A stretch of 64,000 nt of DNA from an uncultured Verrucomicrobiota bacterium (GTDB lineage: Bacteria; Verrucomicrobiota; Verrucomicrobiia; Limisphaerales; UBA9464). A model generated the notes under the pieces. That model made no database searches. It saw nothing but the letters and a program-made list of their open reading frames with translations, and was not told the DNA's origin. The stretch is taken from positions 186,001-250,000 of the forward strand of contig CAIVQH010000031.1 in NCBI GenBank assembly GCA_903907995.1, given 5' to 3'. A program made the translations under genes and the position numbers. Positions 19,464-28,020 of the stretch are shown here, piece after piece (the first letter of the stretch is position 1; every line of letters starts with the position of its first letter).

Positions 19464-20113
19464 AACACTGGGGAAGCTGGCAACGCCCCGGCCCGTAGGG
19501 AAGTGGAATTGCGGGGTGGCCAGTCCACCGCCACCGAGGCTCTGAATTGAGAAGCACTGGTCGGGAGCAGACTCCATTCCCCCTAATTGTGAACCTCCCC
19601 TGCATAGCGCTGAAAGCGCGTGTGAGGAATGCCTGGGGTGGAGCGAACAACGTGAGCGAAGCCCCAGGGATAAGCTTCTTCAAACCGGGCTCAGGGCTGA
19701 AGGCCTGATACAAGGCACCCACACCTTGGGACGCGCTTACAGCGCTTGACTGCTTTGGCATCAGGCAACCTGGGGCTGCGCTCGCGCGGCTCGCTCCACC
19801 CCAGGCATCATTCGGACGGGCTTTCAGCCCTGCCAATAATGGCCTCCGGCCCCTACACCTCCCAAAGATAGCCTGCTTTTCCAGAACTTTTGCACTGCAC
19901 CCGCGAGGTGATTTGTCTGCCTGCAGAATTTTCCTAAAAGCATCCCAGCCGGCGTGGGGGTCTGTGATCCACAGCGCGTTCGCGCTTCCGACTCCGCTAC
20001 CCATGCCGCACGGCCCGAAAACCGCACCGCCACTATGGACCCCAGACCCCCACGCCATCCGCCATCCGCCATCCGCCATCCGCCATCCGCCATCCGCCAT
20101 CTCCCATCTGCTG
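19464..20113. repeat. Intergenic region with paired palindromes and a 7-bp tandem repeat
   Basis: This 650-nt stretch has no credible gene. At 19632-19668 and 19769-19805 are two 37-nt sequences that are near-exact inverted copies of each other; each begins and ends cctgg...ccagg and is itself hairpin-forming. Between and around them are further inverted pairs (gctcagggctgaaggcc near 19693, gggctttcagccctgcc near 19820). At 20054-20109 the unit gccatcc is repeated eight times, six copies perfect. The whole suggests a structured non-autonomous repeat next to a simple-sequence repeat. Confidence 0.65.
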
Positions 20114-21487
20114 CTACCGCCCCTCGCTCCGCCGGGCTTGGGCGCCGCCGGCCGGCTGTTCCCGCAGATGCAGAATCGCCGGGATGTCGAGGCGGGCCCA
20201 GTAAGTGACCTGCCGGGTGCCGGTTCGGCCCTCGTTGCCGTGGTCGGCATTGACCGTGAAGTGCCCGGTGTAGATCCGTCCGTCGAACTCGATGCGGACC
20301 TCGCCGGCCACTCCTTCGGGCGCCTCGCCCTTGAAGAAGTTGACCCGCGCATCCACCTGCTGCACGTCCACGGGCGCCTCGAACTCGATGAACTCGTATT
20401 CGCGCTGCGGTGAGGAGCGGTGATCCTTGAAGTAGTACCCCTCGGGGCTGCGGGTGTGCTCGAAGAACAGCGTTTCCGCCTCGCGGCTAGGCGTGGCATA
20501 GAGATCGAGGTCGATGTCGCCCTTCCAGCGGATGCCGATCTTCATCGGACCGACCGTGACGGAGGGCGGGTGTTGCGCCGCGTTGTGGACGATGTCGCGC
20601 GTGATCCAGTCGGCCACATCCACGTCACGCGTGATGCGCAGCATCTCGAGCTTGGTCTGCGCGGGGTCCGGCTCGAAGCGCTGGCTGCGGGTCGCGGCGA
20701 GTGGCAGCGCGTTGGGCTTCACGGCGTCGAAGACGGTCGGCAGGTCACCGCAGAAGGTGGCCAGGCGAGCGCCCTGCCCCTTCAGGTAGAGCGACCAGAA
20801 GCGGTTGATCTTCTCCTGGTGTACTGCGCTGACCCACGGGTCGCCGAAGTAGCCCCAGTGGACGGCGATGTTGGCGAGCGAGTCCGCGCGGTCCTTGAGG
20901 CCGAACACGGAGCGGTCACGCGCCACCTTCAGGTGCCCGTCGGACGGGAAGTAGCCGTCCATCATGGAGAAGCCCGGCTCCTTGTGGTCGAGGTACAGCG
21001 GGCTGCCGAGCACGATGACCGAGACCGGCGCGTTGTCGTCGCCGTGCGCCAGGGTCTCGCCCACGAAGTCCATGAACTGCGGGAAGCGGACGGCCTGGTT
21101 GAAGTCCATCTTGGCGGCCTCGGGGCGCGGATGGTCGGCGGCGAGGAAGTTCTTCAGCTTGTTGATCGGCTCCTTGAACTGGTTGGCGCGCGTCTTGCCG
21201 CTGCGGAAGGCCTGTACCTTGGGCACCTCAAGTTGCGTGACGGTCTGCAACTGGTAGGCGTCGTAGATGACGAGGGACGAGCCGAGGGGCATGTCCTCGA
21301 GCACGAAGCCGACGATGCGGCGAAACACGTCGTCCTTCACCGCCTTGTCGAGGAAGGGCGACAGGCCGATGACGTAACGCATGGCGTTCGGATCGGTACG
21401 GGGCGTATCGCCGGCCTGGAGCGGGCCAAAGCCGACACCGAGCAGGGCGATGCCAATGAGAAGGCAGCGGAGGGTCCAGATTTTCAT
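20114..21487 (-). CDS. Secreted protein with VWA-like N-terminal half
   Basis: 457 residues from the ATG at 21487; signal peptide MKIWTLRCLLIGIALLGVGF...LQAG. The segment RYVIGLSPFLD, followed by GSSLVIYDAY and PVSVIVLGSPLYLD, has the strand pattern of a von Willebrand A-like fold, but no clean DxSxS metal site is visible. The C-terminal part IRWKGDIDLDLYATPSREAE resembles the beta domain of DUF2135/YfaP-type proteins. The next gene upstream (TM plus coiled coil) ends 38 nt away, so the two are probably one operon. Function unknown; an envelope-stress or adhesion role would be speculation. Confidence 0.7.
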   Translation of the reverse strand: MKIWTLRCLLIGIALLGVGFGPLQAGDTPRTDPNAMRYVIGLSPFLDKAVKDDVFRRIVGFVLEDMPLGSSLVIYDAYQLQTVTQLEVPKVQAFRSGKTRANQFKEPINKLKNFLAADHPRPEAAKMDFNQAVRFPQFMDFVGETLAHGDDNAPVSVIVLGSPLYLDHKEPGFSMMDGYFPSDGHLKVARDRSVFGLKDRADSLANIAVHWGYFGDPWVSAVHQEKINRFWSLYLKGQGARLATFCGDLPTVFDAVKPNALPLAATRSQRFEPDPAQTKLEMLRITRDVDVADWITRDIVHNAAQHPPSVTVGPMKIGIRWKGDIDLDLYATPSREAETLFFEHTRSPEGYYFKDHRSSPQREYEFIEFEAPVDVQQVDARVNFFKGEAPEGVAGEVRIEFDGRIYTGHFTVNADHGNEGRTGTRQVTYWARLDIPAILHLREQPAGGAQARRSEGR

Positions 21488-21525
21488 GAAGCGTGATGGG
21501 GCTGAAGATTGCCGTGAGTGGCCCG

Positions 21526-22680
21526 TCATTGGCCGTTGCGGCCGGCAGGGGTGACGGGGCCGTGGCTGCGGTCGCTGCCGTTTCCGTTGCCATTGCCATT
21601 CTCCAGACTGTGCATCTGGGTGCGGAGCTGCTCGGTGATCTGGTCCCAGAGCATGCGTTTCTGCCGGTTCTGGTCCTGCTGCTGGGCCGTCTCCTTGCGG
21701 AACATCGACTTGGCGTAGGCGAGCAGCGCGGTGAGCTGGTTTTCCAGCCGGGTCTGCTGGCCGCGCGCCTCCGCGAGGGCACGGCGCTCCAGCGCCACGT
21801 TTTCCTCCAGGAGCCGTCGCTCCTGGTCCACCTGCGTGAAGAGCGGGTTGCCCGCGAGGCGCACGGGGCGGTGGCGCGTGTAGAGGGTCGTCATGTACAT
21901 GCCGAGCACGGCCGACAGGAAGATCTCGGCGGTGGCCTGGGCGATGACCGTGATCACGTCGATCCACTTCGCACCGCCCGCCGTCGTGCCCATGAGCCCG
22001 TTGGCGCCCGGGCTGGCCGTCTCAAAGACGCTCAGCGATTCGATGTGCTCCTTGGTGGTCTTCGACAGTGTGGGGTACACCGCCGCGTAGGCGGCGAGCC
22101 AGACGAGCACACCCGCAATGCCCACCGCGAGGCAGGTCCACAGGTAGGCGTCGCGCACCGCGCGGTTCTGCAAGAAATCCCAGCCGACCTTCACCGCCAG
22201 CGCGCCGACCGGCAGCAGTGCCGCCCAGAAGTAGGCGCGGATCGGGCTCTCGATGAAGGTGACCAGGCCCGATTCCAGCAGGTTGAACGAGATGTTGAGC
22301 ACGCCGAACACGACGAGGCAGAGCACCGCCAGCCCGGCCACGGCGAACATCACGCGGTCCCACAGGTTCCACGGCACGGTCGGCTTGATGTCCGGCTCGC
22401 CGTTCACGTTCACGGGGATGAGTTGGTCCAGCCCGCTCAGTTTTCCGTGCGTGTCACGCAGGCGGGCTTCCAGGTGGGTGAGGCGCTCCTCATGGGTGCG
22501 TGCCTGCTGCTGGTGGCGCTCCAAGTCAGCGGCATGGTGATGCAGGAAGAGCGCGCGGTGGTACGACTCGATCTCTTCGATGCCGGCGTCTTCCGACAGT
22601 CCGGCCTGGTTCTGGATGAACTCCAAGTGTACGGCCGGAACGATCGGTCCGGCGCCGTTGGATTTGGATGACTGGCTCAT
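21526..22680 (-). CDS. Membrane protein with cytoplasmic coiled coils
   Basis: 384 residues from the ATG at 22680 (MSQSSKSNGAGPIVPAVHLE). A helical N-terminal part (about 30-95) is followed by four hydrophobic segments: MFAVAGLAVLCLVVFGVLNI, YFWAALLPVGALAV, LWTCLAVGIAGVLVWLAAYA and a weaker one near IFLSAVLGMYM. Then comes a charged coiled coil (about 285-365) and a Gly/Asn-rich end (NGNGNGNGSDR). No known family was recognised. It lies 38 nt upstream of the VWA-like secreted protein gene and probably forms a two-gene operon with it, suggesting an envelope complex. Confidence 0.68.
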   Translation of the reverse strand: MSQSSKSNGAGPIVPAVHLEFIQNQAGLSEDAGIEEIESYHRALFLHHHAADLERHQQQARTHEERLTHLEARLRDTHGKLSGLDQLIPVNVNGEPDIKPTVPWNLWDRVMFAVAGLAVLCLVVFGVLNISFNLLESGLVTFIESPIRAYFWAALLPVGALAVKVGWDFLQNRAVRDAYLWTCLAVGIAGVLVWLAAYAAVYPTLSKTTKEHIESLSVFETASPGANGLMGTTAGGAKWIDVITVIAQATAEIFLSAVLGMYMTTLYTRHRPVRLAGNPLFTQVDQERRLLEENVALERRALAEARGQQTRLENQLTALLAYAKSMFRKETAQQQDQNRQKRMLWDQITEQLRTQMHSLENGNGNGNGSDRSHGPVTPAGRNGQ

Positions 22681-22778
22681 GGTGAGGACTGGTTGGGGGC
22701 GGAGCGTGGCCCGGGGTTGCCTGTTGCGGGGAGGCGACACCCGGATTTGGTGGAAAGTGGGGCTTTTTACGGGTCCCG

Positions 22779-22833
22779 GTCGGCCCATCCCGCCCCTTCA
22801 GGGCAGGGACATAGAGAGTGGGGATGGGCCGAC
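22779..22833. repeat. Inverted repeat between blaR1-like gene and membrane gene
   Basis: Perfect 13-nt arms (gtcggcccatccc at 22779-22791; gggatgggccgac at 22821-22833) enclose cgccccttcagggcaggga, the same core found inside the palindromic element at 7164-7292. No T-run follows on either strand, so it is more likely a repeat than an intrinsic terminator. Confidence 0.6.
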
Positions 22834-22929
22834 GGGAGTTACGGCGGTTGGGGAAGCGCGGCCGCCGAGCCGCGTTTGTGTGTGTTGTGTGTGGGCGGGA
22901 GGAATCGGACCGAACCGCCTCAATCGCGC

Positions 22930-25497
22930 TCAGCGACCGACTTCCTTCCTCCGCGGGGCGCTGCTGTCGTCGTCGTTGCTGTTGTCGTTCTCGATCTTGG
23001 CCGGCTTCTGGGCTTTCTCGGCCTTTTCCGCCATGTGCTTCTCGAGCTTCTCACGCTCGTGTTCGGCACGTTCGTCGATCCGCTCCTGGGCCTGCTCCAG
23101 CCGTTCGATCTGCTGCTCCAGCGAGTTCATCTGTTTCTCCAGGCCGTGGCGCTCGCCCTCAAGCTGCTTGCGCTGCATCTCGATGGCCTGCTTCTCGGCT
23201 TCGACACCTTCCTTGGCCTTCTTCAGCCCCTCCTCGCGGCCCGCCCTCCCGGCGTCCGCTCCGGCGCGCTGGCTCTCTCTCACGGCACGCTCAATGTCCT
23301 GCGCCATCTTCTCCTGGTCGCGCGCCATGTCCGCATGCATGCGGGCGAGCTCCTCGGCCTTGGGCCAGGAGCGCTGGGCGTCTTCCATGGCCTTGGCAAA
23401 CTGCTTCTGGTCGAAGTTCTGGTCGAACTTGAACTGAAAGTCCTTCTGCGCGGCGCCCCACTTCGCCTTTTGCAGGGCGAGCAGTTCGTCCATCTGGTGC
23501 TCCAGGCGTTCCAGACGGCGTTCCAGCGACTTGTCGCCTTCCTTCGCCTCCTTCTCTTTCTTCTCCTTCTTGCCGTGCTTCTCGCCGGCAAACACGTCAT
23601 TCCCCGCTTCCACCGGCGCGTCGCCATTCTGCGCGAGAATGATCCGATGCACGCCCGGAACCGGGGCCGGTGTAGGCATTCCAGCAGGGGCCGGCATCGG
23701 GCTCGGGGTGGGGGCGGTAACGATCGTCACCGCTCCGGGGGCGGGCGGCTGGGGCGCGTAACCGACCCTCACCGCGACCCGATGCGGCTTTCCGGGGGCG
23801 GGCGGCTCGGGCGGCTCCGGCAGTGCGGTGGGGTCCGCGGCGGCGGCCCCGGCCTTGAAGCGCGGGCCCGAATCCGCATCGTAACCCGAGGCGACCAGCG
23901 TGGCGGTGGCGGGCTTGAAATCGACCGACACCGGCACCGAGGTGACGACGGTCGTGTTGGCCGTGACCGCCACATCCTGGCTGTCCTGGCTGACCGCGAC
24001 TTCGGCGACTTCAGCGGCCTCGGCAGCTTCCTTCCCTTCGGTCGGATCGGCGGCCTTGGGCGCGCTGTCGGGATTTCCAGCCAGCGCGAGGCGCGGGCCG
24101 GCAAACAAGGCGAGACCGGCGACCAGGGCGGTCACGGTCGAGAGAATCCCCACACTGGCGCGGCCAGGGCGCGGGGACGAATTGCGTTTCGGATCGAGTA
24201 TCATGGCTATCCTTTCGGTGAGTTGATGCTTGTGGTGCCAGGCCGCCGGCGCCGCCACGACCTCGCGGCTGCGCATGCGGCTGGCAAATTCGGTGAGAAA
24301 CAGGGCGTAGGCGCGCGGCGTGCGGGTCGCGGTCAGCACGTGGTCATCGCAGGCGATCTCGCGCTCGACGGTGAGGCGGCGGGACAGCCACCACACGGCG
24401 GGATGGAAGAACAGCGCGGCCACGACCGCCTGCTGGGCGAGGTTCGCCCAGTCATCGCCGCGCGCCACGTGGGCCAGCTCATGACGCAGCACCTGCTGCA
24501 ACTGCTCCGCCGGTGCCTCCGCCAGCACCCGCTCGGGCAGCAGCACCGCCGGCCGCCAGAACCCGACCGCCATGGGCGCGCCCTTGCCGGGGCACACGAG
24601 CAGGCGCGTGAGTCGGCCCGGGGCCATCTCCCTGCCGAGCGCGACGAACGCCGTGTCCACTTCGTCGGGCGCAGCGGTGCCATGGCGCTTGAGCAGATGC
24701 AGTTGCGCCAGTTGGAAGGCTAGTCCGGCCAGCCGCACGGCGGCCAGCAACAGCCACGTGCCCGCCAGCAGCAGCGCCGCCCAGCCCGGCAGCGTCAGCC
24801 GCCAGTCTCGGGGCAGGTGCGGCTGCCACTGGGCGAACCAGCCGGCCAGCCGGCTGCGGAAAGGACTGCCCGCCAGAACCGCACTGTCCCCCTGCCAATC
24901 ATCTCCTGCGGACGACACCACCTTCGGTGCTGCCCCGGTTGCGTTCCCGGCGGGCAAAGGTGCGGAGAGATTTTGGTTCTCGAAATTCTGGGCGTCGCGG
25001 TTTTCCTCCGGTGGCTTGACCACCGGGAATTCCAGCAGGCCATCCAGCGTGAGCGACACCGTGGTCGGCGTGCGGAAGGCATCCACGGGAGCCGCGGGCA
25101 CCGTCGTGTCGGTTGTCGAGGGTGTTTGCGGCAGCGACGTGGGTGTCATCGTCGGCAGCGGCGGATAAACCGTCGGTGAAGCAGCCGTGCTGATACTGCG
25201 AACTTCCCCGGCGCTCTCCGGTACAGCAGCGTCCAGTTGATGGTCGGCCTCCGCAGTGAGCAGCTCGGTGAGGGACATCCCCGGCTTCGCCACCAGCCCG
25301 GGCAGGCCGCAGAAATGCGCGACCGGCAGGAAGGCCACCACCAGCAGCGTGACAAACCAGACCGCATGGCGCGTCGCGGCGTTGCTGCGCGGGACGAGCT
25401 TCAGCCCGGCCCACACCGCCAGCGTGAGCAGCAATCCCTGATAGCCGCCGTTGAACAGCGCCCCGAGCACGCGGTGGCTGAGCAGTTCGAGGTTCAT
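22930..25497 (-). CDS. BlaR1/MecR1-type M56 metallopeptidase with a long coiled-coil C-terminus
   Basis: 855 residues. N-terminal helices (GLLLTLAVWAGL, AVWFVTLLVVAFL), a Pro/Thr-rich loop, a helix near 238-262, then the M56 site HELAH (His339, Glu340, His343) with the downstream Glu in TVEREIACDDH. A further helix near 435-455 is followed by a Pro-rich region and a highly charged coiled coil (about 670-845). Classical BlaR1 proteins carry a penicillin-binding sensor domain after the last helix; here it is replaced by the coiled coil, so the signal is not a beta-lactam bound to that domain. The start overlaps the blaI stop by 4 nt (ATGA). The expected role is cleavage of the co-encoded repressor. 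Confidence 0.85.
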   Translation of the reverse strand: MNLELLSHRVLGALFNGGYQGLLLTLAVWAGLKLVPRSNAATRHAVWFVTLLVVAFLPVAHFCGLPGLVAKPGMSLTELLTAEADHQLDAAVPESAGEVRSISTAASPTVYPPLPTMTPTSLPQTPSTTDTTVPAAPVDAFRTPTTVSLTLDGLLEFPVVKPPEENRDAQNFENQNLSAPLPAGNATGAAPKVVSSAGDDWQGDSAVLAGSPFRSRLAGWFAQWQPHLPRDWRLTLPGWAALLLAGTWLLLAAVRLAGLAFQLAQLHLLKRHGTAAPDEVDTAFVALGREMAPGRLTRLLVCPGKGAPMAVGFWRPAVLLPERVLAEAPAEQLQQVLRHELAHVARGDDWANLAQQAVVAALFFHPAVWWLSRRLTVEREIACDDHVLTATRTPRAYALFLTEFASRMRSREVVAAPAAWHHKHQLTERIAMILDPKRNSSPRPGRASVGILSTVTALVAGLALFAGPRLALAGNPDSAPKAADPTEGKEAAEAAEVAEVAVSQDSQDVAVTANTTVVTSVPVSVDFKPATATLVASGYDADSGPRFKAGAAAADPTALPEPPEPPAPGKPHRVAVRVGYAPQPPAPGAVTIVTAPTPSPMPAPAGMPTPAPVPGVHRIILAQNGDAPVEAGNDVFAGEKHGKKEKKEKEAKEGDKSLERRLERLEHQMDELLALQKAKWGAAQKDFQFKFDQNFDQKQFAKAMEDAQRSWPKAEELARMHADMARDQEKMAQDIERAVRESQRAGADAGRAGREEGLKKAKEGVEAEKQAIEMQRKQLEGERHGLEKQMNSLEQQIERLEQAQERIDERAEHEREKLEKHMAEKAEKAQKPAKIENDNSNDDDSSAPRRKEVGR

Positions 25498-25883
25498 TTT
25501 TTGGTCTCCTTGGTTTCGAGGATCTGCCTCCGCAGTTCGGCCAGCTCGGTCTCGCTCAGCTCCTCGTCGCGGATGAAGCTCAGCACCAGCTCACCGGGCG
25601 AGCCGGCGAAAAACTTGCCCAGCAGCTGCTGCACGGCCTTCCGTGCGGCGGTGTCGCGGTTGACCTTGGGCGTGAAGATGTGCGCCCGCCCCTCCTTGTC
25701 GCTGGTGAGGTACCCCTTGTCCTTCAGTATCCGCATCAGGGTGAGGATCGTGGTGTAGGCGGTGCCATCCTTGCCGGCGAGCGCCTCGGCGACTTCGGCC
25801 ACCGTGGCGGAGCCCTTGGACCAGAGAACCTCCATGATCCGGTGTTCGGCGTCCGTCAGCGTGCGTGATTTCTTTCGAGCCAT
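25494..25883 (-). CDS. BlaI/MecI family transcriptional repressor
   Basis: 129 residues. A winged helix (about 8-80: LTDAEHRIMEVLWSKGSATVAEV, TAYTTILTLMRILKDKGYL) and a C-terminal dimerisation helix region (LVLSFIRDEELSETELAELRRQI), all typical of BlaI. The TTILTLMRIL recognition helix and RAHIF wing are conserved. It is the first gene of the pair with the M56 peptidase and overlaps it by 4 nt. Two dyads sit on its promoter at 25920-25972, consistent with autorepression relieved by proteolysis. Confidence 0.9.
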   Translation of the reverse strand: MARKKSRTLTDAEHRIMEVLWSKGSATVAEVAEALAGKDGTAYTTILTLMRILKDKGYLTSDKEGRAHIFTPKVNRDTAARKAVQQLLGKFFAGSPGELVLSFIRDEELSETELAELRRQILETKETKK

Positions 25884-26224
25884 GGACTGGGGAATATTTC
25901 AGGAGTTGCTATTAAGCAATTAGTAACTAAGGAATACGTTGGAGCGCCGGGCGCGTCAACTAAAACTTTAGTAGTTTGTGCGCGCGTGGAGAAGGCGGAC
26001 CGGTGTGTGACCGTTCCACGCCCAACCGTTGCACCAAGGGGCGGGGCGGATTCGACGTGGACATTGAGGCGGAGCCCTTTAGAGTGATGTTCGTGGGGAC
26101 CGTTTCTGGAAAACGGCGGGCTGACCCGCTGGCGAAGTGATCCGGCCTCACCCGGTTGATCGTGCTCGATTCGCAGCCAATGCGTCGATCCGCCCGCGTT
26201 CCTGGTAGTTGACGGTTTTGAGCC
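25884..26224. other. Divergent intergenic region, blaI / beta-helix gene
   Basis: 341 nt. The part near blaI holds its promoter and operators. The remaining about 250 nt before the beta-helix gene show no clear promoter, hairpin or repeat. Confidence 0.5.
25920..25972 (-). promoter_or_regulatory. blaI promoter with two repressor operator dyads
   Basis: Reading the minus strand, TTGACG (25959-25954) and TATTCC (25936-25931) are spaced by 17 nt. Dyad ACTAAA-N2-TTTAGT (25959-25972) abuts the -35 box, and dyad TTAGT-N-ACTAA (25920-25930) abuts the -10 box over the expected start of transcription. Both share the half-site ACTAA/TTAGT and form an AT-rich island. This is the operator layout expected for BlaI. 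Confidence 0.7.
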
Positions 26225-27610
26225 ATGTTTATGAAAATTCCCCACCCCAACGCACTCCGGCGCGCCGCCGGGTTTCCCCACACGATCCTCCTCGGCTCCT
26301 TTCTGGGCCTGCTGACTTCCGCGTTCGCCGCCGACGCACCGGCGCTGACGCTGCAGGGTCCCGACGGCCAGACCCAGGTGGTGAACCGTTTCGCCGAGCT
26401 CCCCGCCCAACTGGCCAAAAGCACGGCACCGGGCGACTGGCGGCTCACTGTAAACGGTCAGAACGAGCTGCGCGGAGGGGTGCATCTCTCCCTGGCGGCG
26501 GGGCAGCGCCTCATCATCGAGGGCGGCGGGCCCGATGCCGGCTTTGAAGCCGCCCAGGTGCCGGCGGACCAGTCGGCGATCTATCTGGATGCGGGAAATT
26601 TTGAGGTGCATGGCCTCACGATGCGCCATGGACCGCATTGGAGTCTGCGGGTCGCCTACAATGTGCGGTACCACCTGTCACAGCTCCGCATTCTGGACGC
26701 CCGGGGAGGAGGCATCGCTGTCTTTGGACCGCGCGGTGTCGACCAGAAGGGGCCGACCAACAATGTCATCGAGCACTGCCTCGTCGAACGCTTCAACACC
26801 GACGGCGGGAAATGGACGAACGACGGGATGCTCGTGCAAGACAACCAGGCCCGCGTTTCCGCCAACGTGGTGCGCGATTCCCCGACGGAGACCATGGGCA
26901 TCCGCGTGATGGGCGCCCGCAACTACATCGACGGCAATCTCGTCCAGAATGTCTCCAGCAAGGACTCCGGCGCCATCTACCTCGGGGCAGGCGATGGGAT
27001 CTACACGGCGGTCGGTAATTTCGTGCGCCACAATGTCATCGTGGGCGCCCAGTGCGGCGTCTACCTCGACGACGGCACCTGCGCCGCCCAGGTCGGAAAG
27101 AACTACCTCATCGACTGTCGCGGAGCCGCCCTCTATGTCGGCGGCGGGCGGGACAATTCGGTGCGCGAAAACGTCGCCCTCCGGTGCCCCGTCTTCGCCC
27201 AGATGGACAACCGCCGCTCCGGCTGGCCGTCCCTGCCCGAGAAGGCGAAGACTTTCAGCGACGCCCGTGCCCGCCTGAAAAAGGCGGTGAGCCAGAAAGA
27301 CCTGCGCGAGCGCCTGGTCGCCGCCGGATTCGACGTCAACGCGTTCGAGAAACTGTCCAAGGAGGACTTCAACCGGCCCGAGGGCAACCGCCTGGTCGGC
27401 AACGTGCTGATGCCGCCGGCCACGGTGGTCAAATTGAAGAACTATGCCCGCCCCTCGGAACCTCTCGTCGGCATCGCGACCGAGGACCCCGCCCTGCCCA
27501 ACCGTCAGTTGCCGGCGAACGTCACCGACTGGCAGCAACTGTCCGCCAACGCGGTGGGCATCCAAAACATGCCCGATGTGGCGGAAATCCTGAAGGGTAT
27601 CGGTCCCTGA
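26225..27610 (+). CDS. Secreted right-handed parallel beta-helix protein
   Basis: 461 residues with a signal peptide (AAGFPHTILLGSFLGLLTSAFA). From about residue 90 the sequence has the coil rhythm of a pectate-lyase-like beta-helix: GGVHLSLAAGQRLIIEGGG, AIYLDAGNFEVHGLTMRHG, NNVIEHCLVERF, NYIDGNLVQNVSSKDSGAIYLG, HNVIVGAQCGVYLDDGT, ALYVGGGRDNSVREN. Such folds bind or cleave acidic polysaccharides; no catalytic residues were identified with confidence. The gene is monocistronic. An alternative ATG is at 26231. Confidence 0.82.
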   Translation: MFMKIPHPNALRRAAGFPHTILLGSFLGLLTSAFAADAPALTLQGPDGQTQVVNRFAELPAQLAKSTAPGDWRLTVNGQNELRGGVHLSLAAGQRLIIEGGGPDAGFEAAQVPADQSAIYLDAGNFEVHGLTMRHGPHWSLRVAYNVRYHLSQLRILDARGGGIAVFGPRGVDQKGPTNNVIEHCLVERFNTDGGKWTNDGMLVQDNQARVSANVVRDSPTETMGIRVMGARNYIDGNLVQNVSSKDSGAIYLGAGDGIYTAVGNFVRHNVIVGAQCGVYLDDGTCAAQVGKNYLIDCRGAALYVGGGRDNSVRENVALRCPVFAQMDNRRSGWPSLPEKAKTFSDARARLKKAVSQKDLRERLVAAGFDVNAFEKLSKEDFNRPEGNRLVGNVLMPPATVVKLKNYARPSEPLVGIATEDPALPNRQLPANVTDWQQLSANAVGIQNMPDVAEILKGIGP

Positions 27611-28020
27611 AATGCCGACCCGACGGGCTGTCCTATTTTCCTCAGATTTCCGGAGGCGATGAGTCGGGATTCGCCAAGCTCCTGCCCATCCGGAAAGGAT
27701 GGAATCATTCAGCCCAGCGTGGGCGATCAGATCGCCCACGCTGGGTAACACATTGCGAATTTTGGCAATTCTGAGGGGTGTTGCATCACCCCCCAATCAA
27801 TCGCTGCGACCGATACAACCGCGTTGCTGTTGAAATCATTTTGGGTACCGGGACCCAGGGTAGGTGCTGCGCACCAACCCTGGGCTGAAGGATGGAATCC
27901 TGATGGCCTTCCAATTCCAGATGGGGAACACCGGGGCGTCGGCGCAGAACGACATCCGCGCGCTCCGGTTCCCCGCCCTGAACCGCGTACCGTCAAATCC
28001 ATGTTCTTCCGGGGCGAACC
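27611..28020. repeat. Intergenic region with two strong hairpins
   Basis: At 27713-27745 is a perfect hairpin with 16-nt arms (cccagcgtgggcgatc) and one spacer base. At 27854-27884 is a second with 14-nt arms (cccagggtaggtgc, one mismatch) and a 3-nt loop. Both are bordered by attcagccc or gggctgaa, marking them as members of the family also seen at 18019 and 18155. No gene is seen. The first is placed to act as a terminator for the beta-helix gene, although no T-run follows it. Confidence 0.65.

Noticed and set aside
20054..20109. Short direct repeats that could suggest a CRISPR-like array
   Set aside because: The unit is only 7 bp and is contiguous, without spacers; it is a simple-sequence repeat.
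22779..22833. Intrinsic terminator for the blaR1-like gene
   Set aside because: The loop is 29 nt long and there is no T-run on the relevant strand; its core links it to an intergenic repeat family instead.
25494..25883. A beta-lactam resistance operon
   Set aside because: No beta-lactamase or penicillin-binding protein gene is present and the BlaR1-type protein lacks the beta-lactam-binding domain.
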